Positions 55,584 through 64,000 of a stretch of 64,000 nt of DNA are shown in pieces (the stretch's first letter is position 1; each line of letters opens with the position of its first letter). Made by a program: the position numbers and the translations under genes. Below the pieces are notes generated by a model, which saw only the letters and a list, made by a program, of their open reading frames with translations, made no database searches and had not been told where the DNA came from. Source of the DNA: Eukaryota sp. TZLM1-RC (taxonomy: Eukaryota > Metamonada: BaSk clade). Location: assembly GCA_040285825.1 (NCBI GenBank), contig JAUPSS010000007.1:1202501-1266500 (forward strand), written 5' to 3'.

Positions 55584-56690
55584 CACCGCCAAGTTGAATA
55601 TCAGAAAAAATATGATTTTTCAAAATTGATTTTAATTTACTTTCAAAACCACAGTCTAAAAGTCAATATCTTCAAAACAAGCTTCCACACCATCAAACCT
55701 TACAGCAGCAATGTTTTCATAATGTGCACTGACAGACATCAAAGCTTTCCAAATCATTTAAGGAATTGATTTGAAAATAGTAAAAACAATACGATTTAGC
55801 CACAAGCGACGATCAAAACGCTTACTCATTCTTCTTTTCACAAGATTTTCAAAATCATCAATAACATTCAAAGCAGTTTTTCCAAGACATCCATACAACG
55901 ATATAGCAAATGGGCAAATTTGGTAATCTACATGGCGAACATGTTTCAATTCTTTTAAAGGATTTGCATACTTTTTCCGTTTGTACAATTCGGAGTCATC
56001 AAGGGAGGATACTTCGGATTGAGCATTTTTCAAGGCATTTTTCTTGCAAACATCCACTGTTACGACATCAACAACATTCATGACATCATCAAACGAGGGC
56101 ACAAAACAACATCAGCACGTCGTTTTCCATATTCTGATTCTTTTATGCTTTCATTTATATCAAGAGACCTCAACAAAGGTTCTACAAAAGATTCAATATG
56201 ATAGGAATAACACATTGCATGGATTTGATCTCTGACTGCGTCATGCAACGTAGAACGATAGGAAATAAATCTATTACAATTAAATAAATGTAATAATGTC
56301 AAACCAGCTCTACATTTGCAAAACGAATCATTGGACAAATTACAAGGCCATAAATAACAATGCATTCACATAGCAGAAGTCCATTGGTCGTCATTCAAAA
56401 ATAGGCCATAAAGCTGGGGAATTTGATTTATCAAAACTGCAGATGAACTGTCCTTCAAATCAATCAAAAAAATTGCAAAAGTAGGATTTTCTTTTTTTAA
56501 CATACTTTTAATTTATTTTCTTTCTTAGCCGTGCTAAGTCGAACAATAAATCCTTGCTTTCAAATTTTTTCCAAAGATGTCGTTGGAACTTTTTCAACGC
56601 AAATTTTAATGAATACAAACTTCTGTCTGGAATTTCTTAAATGTATATGGGGAAACCTGATTGCCATAAGTCGGGAGATAAACTTTTTTT
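55584..56690 (-). mobile_element. L-D LINE, tandem copy 1
   Basis: A CCHC finger (CKCRA...LHLFNC), FISYRSTLHDAVRDQIHAMC, an RLE core KRRADVV...VVDVVTVDVCKK, and a tail with FDRRLWLNRIVFTIFKSIP ending FEDIDF. It is broken by a frameshift near 56100 and a stop near 55758. It is 5'-truncated, with no RT motif. Confidence 0.82.
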
Positions 56691-57760
56691 AATTATAATT
56701 TTAATTTACTATTAACCTACAGTCTAAAAGTCAATATCTTCAAAACAAGCTTCCACACCATCAAACCTCACAACAGCAATTTCTTCGTAATGTGCACTGA
56801 CAGACATCAAAGCTTTCCAAATCATTTTAGGAATTGATTTGAAAATAGTAAAAACAATACGATTTAGCCACAAGCGACGATCAAAACGCTTATTCATTCT
56901 TCTTTTCACAAGATTTTCAAAATCATCAATAACATTCAAAGCAGTTTTTCCAAGACATCCATACAACGATATAGCAAATGGGCAAATTTGGTAATCTACA
57001 TGGCGAACATGTTTCAATTCTTTTAAAGGATTTGCATACTTTTTCCGTTTGTACAATTCGGAGTCATCAAGGGGGGATACTTCGGATTGAGCATTTTTCA
57101 AGGCATTTTTCTTGCAAACATCCACTGTTACGACATCAACAACATTCATGACATCATCAAACGAGGGCACAAAACAACATCAGCACGTCGTTTTCCATAT
57201 TCTGAATCTTTTATGCTTTCATTTATATCAAGAGACCTCAACAAAGGTTCTACAAAAGATTCAATATGATAGGAATAACACATTGCATGGATTTGATCTC
57301 TGACTGCATCATGCAACGTAGAACGATAGGAAATAAATCTATTACAATTAAATAAATGTAATAATGTCAAACCAGCTCCACATTTGCAAAACGAATCATT
57401 GGACAAATTACAAGGCCATAAATAACAACGCATTCACATAGCAGCGGTCCATTGGTCGTCATTCAAAAATAGGCCATAAATCTGGGGAATTTGATTTATC
57501 AAAACTGCAGATGAACTGTCCTTCAAATCAATCAAAAAAATTGCAAAAGTAGGATTTTCTTTTTTTAACATACTTTTAATTTATTTTCTTTCTTAGCCGT
57601 GCTAAGTCGAACAATAAATCCTTGCTTTCAAATTTTTTCCAAAGATGTCGTTGGAGCTTTTTCAACGCAAATTTTAATGAATACAAACTTCTGTCTGGAA
57701 TTTCTTAAATGTATATGGGGAAACCTGATTGCCATAAGTCGGGAAAATAAACTTTTTTTA
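56691..57760 (-). mobile_element. L-D LINE, tandem copy 2
   Basis: A repeat of copy 1 at a spacing of 1068 bp (AGTCTAAAAG at 55653 and 56721). The C-terminal frame at 56724-57170 is open to FEDIDF; the frameshift in the core remains. Confidence 0.82.
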
Positions 57761-59570
57761 ATTATAATTTTAATTTACTATTAAACTACAGTCTAAAAGT
57801 CAATATCTTCAAAACAAGCTTCCACACCATCAAACCTCACAACAGCAATTTCTTCGTAATGTGCACTGACAGACATCAAAGCTTTCCAAATCATTTTAGG
57901 AATTGATTTGAAAATAGTAAAAACAATACGATTTAGCCACAAGCGACGATCAAAACGCTTATTCATTCTTCTTTTCACAAGATTTTCAAAATCATCAATA
58001 ACATTCAAAGCAGTTTTTCCAAGACATCCATACAACGATATAGCAAATGGGCAAATTTGGTAATCTACATGGCGAACATGTTTCAATTCTTTTTAAAGGA
58101 TTTGCATACTTTTTCCGTTTGTACAATTCGGAGTCATCAAGGGGGGATACTTCGGATTGAGCATTTTTCAAGGCATTTTTCTTGCAAACATCCACTGTTA
58201 CGACATCAACAACATTCATGACATCATCAAACGAGGGCACAACAACATCAGCACGTCGTTTTCCATATTCTGAATCTCTTACGCTTTCATTTATATCAAG
58301 AGACCTCAACAAAGGTTCTACAAAAGATTCAATATGATAGGAATTACACATTGCATGGATTTGATCTCTGACTGCATCATGCAACGTAGAACGATAGGAA
58401 ATAAATCTATTACAATTAAATAAATGTAATAATGTCAAACCAGCTCCACATTTGCAAAACGAATCATTGGACAAATTACAAGGCCATAAATAACAACGCA
58501 TTCACATAGCAGCGGTCCATTGGTCGTCATTCAAAAATAGGCCATAAATCTGGGGAATTTGATTTATCAAAACTGCAGATGAACTGTCCTTCAAATCAAT
58601 CAAAAAAATTGCAAAAGTAGGATTTTCTTTTTTTAACATACTTTTAATTTATTTTCTTTCTTAGCCGTGCTAAGTTTTTTTTTAAGATATTTATTTTTAT
58701 TCAACAACAAATATGAAATACACAATTAAAACTCCACATTCTCAAAACCTGCCTCCCCTACATCAAAATAAATAATCGCTAAAGATTCAGAAAATTTCCC
58801 AAAAGAAGATAGTGAATCAGAAATTAGTGTTACCATTCCCTTAAAAATAGAAAATACAATCCTGTTTTGCCAGTAAACACGATTGAAAATTCTTCCAGTT
58901 CTTTCCTTTACAACTACAACAAAATCCTCAAGGAAAGCCATAGCAGCCTTACCTAGAGATCCAAGCAAAGAAAAAACAAAGGGACATAAATTATATTGGG
59001 CATGAGAATTTTCATTAACCGAGAAAATGGGTTTCGCATATTTAGCAATTTTATATTTTTCGCCTGCAAAAAGAGGATTATTTACATCCGAGTTAATGAG
59101 ATGTTCGTTGGAGGAATAACAAGGGTCAATAGACATGGCGTCCAAAATAGTAAAACTACCATTTAAACCAGGAGCAACTAGATCACCTCTTGTCAGACCT
59201 ATAGAAGCTCTGTTGTAACGCGTACTATCAATATTGGGATCATCAAGAATTAATTTTGATAACAGCGGTTCTAAAAAGGAATCTACACGATATGATTTGC
59301 ACATTACATAAATATGGTCCCTGACGTTATAATGCACTTTGCTTCTAAACGTAATGAAATGTTTACAGTTCAAAAGATGAGTAAACAAAAGAGGTGCTAA
59401 GTCGAACAATAAATCCTTGCTTTCAAATTTTTTCCAAAGATGTCAGATGTCAGATGTTGGAGCTTTTTCAACGCAAATTTTAATGAATAAAAACTTCTGT
59501 CTGGAATTTCTTAAATGTATATGGGGAAACCTGATTGCCATAAGTCGGGAGATAAACTTTTTTTAATTAT
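57761..59570 (-). mobile_element. L-D LINE, tandem copy 3, interrupted by an L-B insertion
   Basis: A third repeat at a spacing of 1069 bp. The endonuclease core is in frame here (57995-58501), but one extra T near 58093 shifts the tail. The upstream part continues at 59402-59570 after the inserted L-B element. Confidence 0.82.
58667..59401 (-). mobile_element. L-B LINE insertion with 8-bp target-site duplication
   Basis: The element is 58675-59393, flanked by GTGCTAAG at 58667-58674 and 59394-59401. The uninterrupted target can be read in tandem copy 2. The minus frame at 58726-59409 is open: THLLNCKHFITFRSKVHYNVRDHIYVMCK, GDLVAPGLNGSFTILDAMSIDPC, FNRVYWQNRIVFSIFK, tail ending FENVEF. It is strongly 5'-truncated. 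Confidence 0.88.
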
Positions 59571-60281
59571 AATTTTAATTTACTATTAAACTGCAGTCTA
59601 AAAGTCAATATCTTCAAAACAAGCTTCCACACCATCAAACCTCACAACAGCAATTTCTTCGTAATGTGCACTGACAGACATCAAAGCTTTCCAAATCATT
59701 TTAGGAATTGATTTGAAAATAGTAAAAACAATACGATTTAGCCACAAGCGACGATCAAAACGCTTATTCATTCTTCTTTTCACAAGATTTTCAAAATCAT
59801 CAATAACATTCAAAGCAGTTTTTCCAAGACATCCATACAACGATATAGCAAATGGGCAAATTTGGTAATCTACATGGCGAACATGTTTCAATTCTTTTAA
59901 AGGATTTGCATATTTTTTCCTTTTGTACAATTCGGAGTCATCAAGGGGGGATACTTCGGATTGAGCATTTTTCAAGGCATTTTTCTTGCAAACATCCACT
60001 GTTACGACATCAACAACATTCATGACATCATCAAACGAGGGCACAACAACATCAGCACGTCGTTTTCCATATTCTGAATCTCTTATGCTTTCATTTATAT
60101 CAAGAGACCTCAACAAAGGTTCTACAAAAGATTCAATATGATAGGAATTACACATTGCATGGATTTGATCTCTGACAGCATCATGCAACGTAGAACGAAA
60201 GGAAATATATCTATTACAATTAAATAAATGTGATAATGTCAAACCAGCTCCACATTTACAAAACAAATCAGATGGATTTTT
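59571..60281 (-). mobile_element. L-D LINE, tandem copy 4, truncated
   Basis: The cleanest L-D frame (59598-60266): a finger CKCGA...SHLFNC, HDAVRDQIHAMC, KRRADVVVPSFDD...VVDVVTVDVCKK, and a complete tail ending FEDIDF. It stops at about 60281 against L-C 3' sequence on the plus strand. Confidence 0.85.
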
Positions 60282-61290
60282 TAGATGTTGATTTATAGGT
60301 TTAGAATAAAATTAAATTTAAAAAAAATCAATTCAAGAAATTCCAAACCCATCTCTTTTTAATTTACAGTTTTGATGTAAAAAGCTTCAACAAAAATTAA
60401 AGATTTTTGAAAGCTTTGATTTTGATGTTACACTTAACTTGGCCAAGAAAATAATCTCGCTTTTGCAAATCTTTTGGAAAGATATGTGTCACAGTACTTC
60501 TTCTGCCTTAGTAACAACAATTCCACAAGTTTATGGTACTCTCTTAACTGATTCTGCTTGGACTTTGAATATGAGACCTCGCTCCTTTAATTGACCTGAT
60601 AATTTACCTCATAATTTAATTTGTAAATGTTCTCGAGAAATTACAACTGCTCATTTGTTAAATTGTAAACATTTTATTACTTTTAGAAGCAAGGTTCATG
60701 ATGCTGTAAGAGACCAGTTATATTGTATGTGTAAATCTCATAGAATTGAATCCTTCTTGGAACCTCTGTTGTCAAATCTGTTTGATGCTGAAGATGATTT
60801 TCATAAGAATAATAGAGGTGATGTTATATTACCTGGATTAGATGGAAGCTTCATTTTATTGGATGTAAAGTTCATCCTTGTAATGCCTCAAATGAAAGGC
60901 TTGTTAATTCTGAAATTCATAATCCTCTTTCAAATTCTGAAAATTTCAAATTCAAAAAACACAATGAACCTTTGTCCAAATTGGCCAGTCTACAGCATGC
61001 AAAATTCAATTTGTATCCTTTTGTTTTTTGCCTTTTTGGTTCACTTGCACCAACTGCTTTACGTTTTTTGGATAATTTTGAAATGATTGCAAAGAGAAGA
61101 ACTGGCAGAAATTTCAACAGATTGTTTTGGCAAAATACAATTGTGTTTTCTATTTTTAAGGGGATGTTGAAGATGTTTTCTGATGCTTTGCTTTCTTTTG
61201 GATCTCACTATGAGAAAGTTGCATCTAGTGTTTTTGTTTTGGGAGAGATGGGTTTTTGAGATGTTGATTTATAGGATTTGAATAAAATTT
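60282..61290 (+). mobile_element. L-C LINE fragments, plus strand
   Basis: First comes a ~40-bp L-C 3' tail (60282-60325), then a 5'-truncated L-C copy: QEIPNP...linker, LLNCKHFITFRSKVHDAVRDQLYCMCK (60655-60730), RGDVILPGLDGSFILLDVK, a frameshift near 60870, then FVFCLFGSLAPTALRFLDNF and NFNRLFWQNTIVFSIFK ending FVLGEMGF at 61259. The finger's first half is degenerate. The 3' UTR contains AATAAAAT. Confidence 0.8.
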
Positions 61291-61299
61291 AAATTTTTG

Positions 61300-61790
61300 G
61301 TCAAAAATAAAACAGAGTGTAATGCAAGAGAAAAGAAAAAGGGCCAAGAGGATCACGATGTTTTACACCTCTAGCAGAGGTAAGGGTAAAAGAGTCAAAA
61401 AAGAAGGCTAGATGACGTACCATACATCAATCGAAAATAGGGCAATTGTTCAGGAAAATATCGTTCCAATAAATCATAAATACTACGACGAAAAACCGAA
61501 TTAAAGGCATCCTTATAATCAATATTTGACAAAAAATTGGACACTGAACGGTGAAACATCAAATCAGCCGATAATGAAGCACACGTTGTACCATAAGGGA
61601 CCCCGATAGCAAATTGAAAAGGTCTACAACAATTAATTGAAATTGATTTAATTATTCTTAAACAAATAATAGCGAAAAGACGCATAACTGTCTATCCAAT
61701 AGCAATAGGACGCACAGGTTTTCAAATGAGAAACAGTAAGATCAGTAAGAAGAGGTTTCCTCTTCAACAGTGCATCATTATAATAAAGAC
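61300..61790 (-). mobile_element. LINE reverse-transcriptase fragment (L-G)
   Basis: The minus frame at 61395-61685 encodes FQFAIGVPYGTTCASLSADL and NIDYKDAFNSVFRRSIYDLLERYFPEQLPYF, the RT palm just ahead of a GVKHRDPLGPF segment (about 61330-61370). Another stretch toward 61700 reads RPIAIG. It diverges from L-A in this region, so it is counted as its own family. Broken at both ends. Confidence 0.75.
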
Positions 61791-61993
61791 AAAAAATTTT
61801 TATTATAAATGTTCATTACAACAATATGTCGTCACAGTTTCTTGAAAAAATTCAGTAGTGCAATTAAAATTATCACAATATGCAGGATGATGTAAGACAA
61901 AAAATTGAATTAATGGCATTGGATTTATGACATATATGCAATCTGTATTACTTTCAATTAATTATTTCGATATTGAAAATTGATTGTTTTCTG

Positions 61994-64000
61994 TTAAAAA
62001 TGGAAAACCTCCAGAGCCTTCAAGTCATCAGTAAGGTCACTCTCCGAAAGACAGATATCAGCTGTAGTGGAATCCCAGTCCAGAACAGGAATATTCATTA
62101 TGGTGTCGTAGAAGACAAACAATTCAGTAGAATTGTTCACCTGATAAAGAATGTTGATGTCCTCAAGATACAAATGGGTCAGAGTCGAATTTCGCTCAAG
62201 AGCACAGAAAAAAGCACTAGCGCATTTATCGGTAATGTTGTTCTTCGTAAGATTCAATTGGGTCAGAGTCGAATTTTTCTCCAGAGCACGGGCGAGAGCA
62301 CTAGCGCCTTCATCAGTAATGTTGTTGTGACGAAGATCCAATTGGGTCAGAGTCGAATTCTTCTTCAGAGCACGGGCGAGAGCACTAGCTCCTACGTTGG
62401 TAATGGTGTTGCTAGAAAGATACAATTCAGTCAAAGAGGAATTATTCCTCCTATTTAAAAATTTCTTCTCCAGAGCACGGGCGAGAGCACTAGCGCCTTC
62501 ATCGGTAATGTTGTTCTTCGTAAGATTCAATTGGGTCAGAGTCGAATTTTTCTCCAGAGCACGGGCGAGAGCACTAGCGCCTTCATCGGTAATGTTGTTC
62601 TTCGTAAGATTCAATTGGGTCAGAGTCGAATTTTTCTCCAGAGCACGGGCGAGAGCACTAGCGCCTTCATCGGTAATGTTGTTCTTCGTAAGATCCAATT
62701 GGGTCAGAGTCGAATTCTTCTTCAGAGCACGGGCGAGAGCACTAGCGCCTTCATCAGTAATGTTGTTGTGACCAAGATCCAATTGGGTCAGAGTCGAATT
62801 ACCCTCCAGAGCACGGGCGAGAGCACTAGCGCCTTCATCAGTAATGTTGTTGTGACCAAGATCCAATTGGGTCAGAGTCGAATTACCCTCCAGAGCACGG
62901 GCGAGAGCACTAGCACCTTCATCAGTAATGTTGTTGTGACCAAGATCCAATTGGGTCAGAGTCGAATTACCCTCCAGAGCACGGGCGAGAACACTAGCGC
63001 CTTCATCAGTAATGTTGTTTTGACCAAGATCCAATTGGGTCAGAGTCGCATTTCGCTCAAGAGCACGGGCGAGAGCACTAGCGCCTTCATCAGTAATGCT
63101 GTGGTATTGAAAATCCAATTGGGTCAGAGTCGCATTTCGCTCAAGAGCACGGGCGAGAGCACTAGCGCCTTCATCAGTAATGTTGTTGTAACGAAAATCC
63201 AATCGGGTCAGAGTCGCATTTCGCTCAAGAGCACGGGCAAGAGCACTAGCGCCTTCATCAGTAATGCTGTGGTAATGAAAATCCAATTGGGTCAGAGTCG
63301 AATTTCGCTCAAGAGCACGGGCGAGAGCACTAGCGCCTTCATCGGTAATTTCGTTCCCAGATAGATGCAATTGTGCCAGAGTCGCATTTCGCTCAAGAGC
63401 ACGGGCGAGAGCACTAACGCCTTCATCAGTAATGTTGTTGTAACGAAAATCCAATTGGGTCAGAGTCGAATTTCGCTCAAGAGCACGGGCGAGAGCACTA
63501 ACGCCTTCATCAGTAATGTTGTTGTAACGAAAATCCAATTGGGTCAGAGTCGAATTTCGCTCAAGAGCACGGGCGAGAGCACTAACGCCTTCATCAGTAA
63601 AGTCGATGTGACGAAAATCCAATTGGGTCAGAGTCGAATTTCGCTCAAGAGCACGGGCGAGAGCACTAACGCCTTCATCAGTAAAGTCGATGTGACGAAA
63701 CTCCAATTGGGTCAGAGCCGAATTTCGCTCAAGAGCACGGGCGAGAGCCCTAATATCTTCATCTGTAATGAGGCAGTCACGAAGATACAAGTCAGTCAAG
63801 GTGGAATTGCTCTCCAGAGCACGGGCAAGAGCACTAAAGCCATCACAGGCGCAGTTGATAAAATCAAGACATAATTTAGTGATAGAATCTCCGACCAAAC
63901 TCTCGACAGTCTTCTTCACCACATTCGTTAATTTATCCCAATTCACATTTGACTTGATGTCTTCCAAAATTTCTTCCTTAGAAGGGGTATGATTATCATC
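61994..64000 (-). CDS. Ribonuclease-inhibitor-type LRR protein, N-terminus beyond the window
   Basis: The frame is open from the right edge (64000) to a stop at 61994, at least 668 codons; no ATG is seen, so the start lies outside. After a short helical lead (NVNWDKLTNVVKKTVESLVG) come about 20 repeats of 28 residues with consensus DEGASALARALExNSTLTQLDLxxNNIT, typical of RI/NLRC3-like LRRs. One repeat (number 17) carries a 7-residue insertion (KFLNRRNN). The C-terminus is a non-repeat acidic tail (TADICLSESDLTDDLKALE). The protein should form a horseshoe for protein binding. No NACHT, death or kinase domain is visible in the part present. The DNA repeat is 84 bp and adjacent units are nearly identical, so copy number is probably unstable. 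Confidence 0.88.
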   Translation of the reverse strand, partial: DDNHTPSKEEILEDIKSNVNWDKLTNVVKKTVESLVGDSITKLCLDFINCACDGFSALARALESNSTLTDLYLRDCLITDEDIRALARALERNSALTQLEFRHIDFTDEGVSALARALERNSTLTQLDFRHIDFTDEGVSALARALERNSTLTQLDFRYNNITDEGVSALARALERNSTLTQLDFRYNNITDEGVSALARALERNATLAQLHLSGNEITDEGASALARALERNSTLTQLDFHYHSITDEGASALARALERNATLTRLDFRYNNITDEGASALARALERNATLTQLDFQYHSITDEGASALARALERNATLTQLDLGQNNITDEGASVLARALEGNSTLTQLDLGHNNITDEGASALARALEGNSTLTQLDLGHNNITDEGASALARALEGNSTLTQLDLGHNNITDEGASALARALKKNSTLTQLDLTKNNITDEGASALARALEKNSTLTQLNLTKNNITDEGASALARALEKNSTLTQLNLTKNNITDEGASALARALEKKFLNRRNNSSLTELYLSSNTITNVGASALARALKKNSTLTQLDLRHNNITDEGASALARALEKNSTLTQLNLTKNNITDKCASAFFCALERNSTLTHLYLEDINILYQVNNSTELFVFYDTIMNIPVLDWDSTTADICLSESDLTDDLKALEVFHF

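Noticed and set aside
62531-63874. Long plus-strand ORFs opposite the LRR gene
   Set aside because: They are antisense readings of the 84-bp repeat and lack any independent domain; the minus-strand frame gives a clear LRR protein.
61994-64000. Regular 84-bp repeats as a CRISPR-like array
   Set aside because: The repeats are coding, contiguous and without unique spacers, and the genome is eukaryotic.

Overview
This is AT-rich nuclear DNA from a eukaryote, most likely a unicellular one. The evidence is a POLE4-type histone-fold gene with a 32-nt GT-AG intron, a NUFIP-type snoRNP factor, a U-box protein and a PH-domain protein. Added to these are a Ty3/Gypsy chromovirus, many non-LTR retrotransposons (LINEs) of the type with a restriction-like endonuclease (RLE), and ribonuclease-inhibitor-type LRR genes. 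I cannot name the species. Probable host genes are spread over about 4.4-38 kb and 62-64 kb; most of the rest is mobile-element sequence.

Layout. 1-4276 (-): an uninterrupted Gypsy gag-pol ORF of at least 1425 codons running off the left edge. 4396-5048 (+): a fragment of an LRR gene. 5049-11095: arm 1 of a large inverted duplication; arm 2 is at about 29281-38140. Each arm carries a decayed TnpB/Fanzor-like nuclease, a DJ-1/PfpI gene, a truncated LINE and a POLE4-like gene. 11.2-26.7 kb, between the arms: probable host genes (a possible longin-type protein, U-box, PH, a 2029-aa protein of a bacterial/protist family, NUFIP) and LINE debris. 26.8-29.3 kb: two LINE insertions. 39.6-55.6 kb: a tandem array of a composite LINE unit. 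55.6-60.3 kb: a second, roughly 1069-bp tandem LINE array. 60.3-61.8 kb: more LINE debris. 61994-64000 (-): a 20-repeat LRR gene, 5' partial.

Most notable: comparing the two arms shows that the Fanzor-like RuvC nuclease was once the C-terminal half of a longer ORF. Its N-terminal half is a B-family-polymerase-type DEDDy 3'-5' exonuclease. In arm 2, upstream of this, lie a basic PKKRK motif, a textbook 2A ribosome-skipping motif (GDVEANPGP) and the tail of a Ulp1-like domain. Both copies are dead, but almost all of their lesions differ, so the shared architecture is well supported. I know of no described system with this arrangement. A short hairpin just after the stop, with a pairing-preserving change between arms, is a candidate for part of a guide RNA.

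The LINEs fall into at least six families by their C-termini (called L-A to L-G here). All share a CCHC finger followed by an RAD...D RLE core. Three insertions have clear target-site duplications (12, 13 and 8 bp), which give a relative chronology. One L-A-like copy (31865-34713) keeps an 866-aa ORF and interrupts the arm-2 DJ-1 gene.
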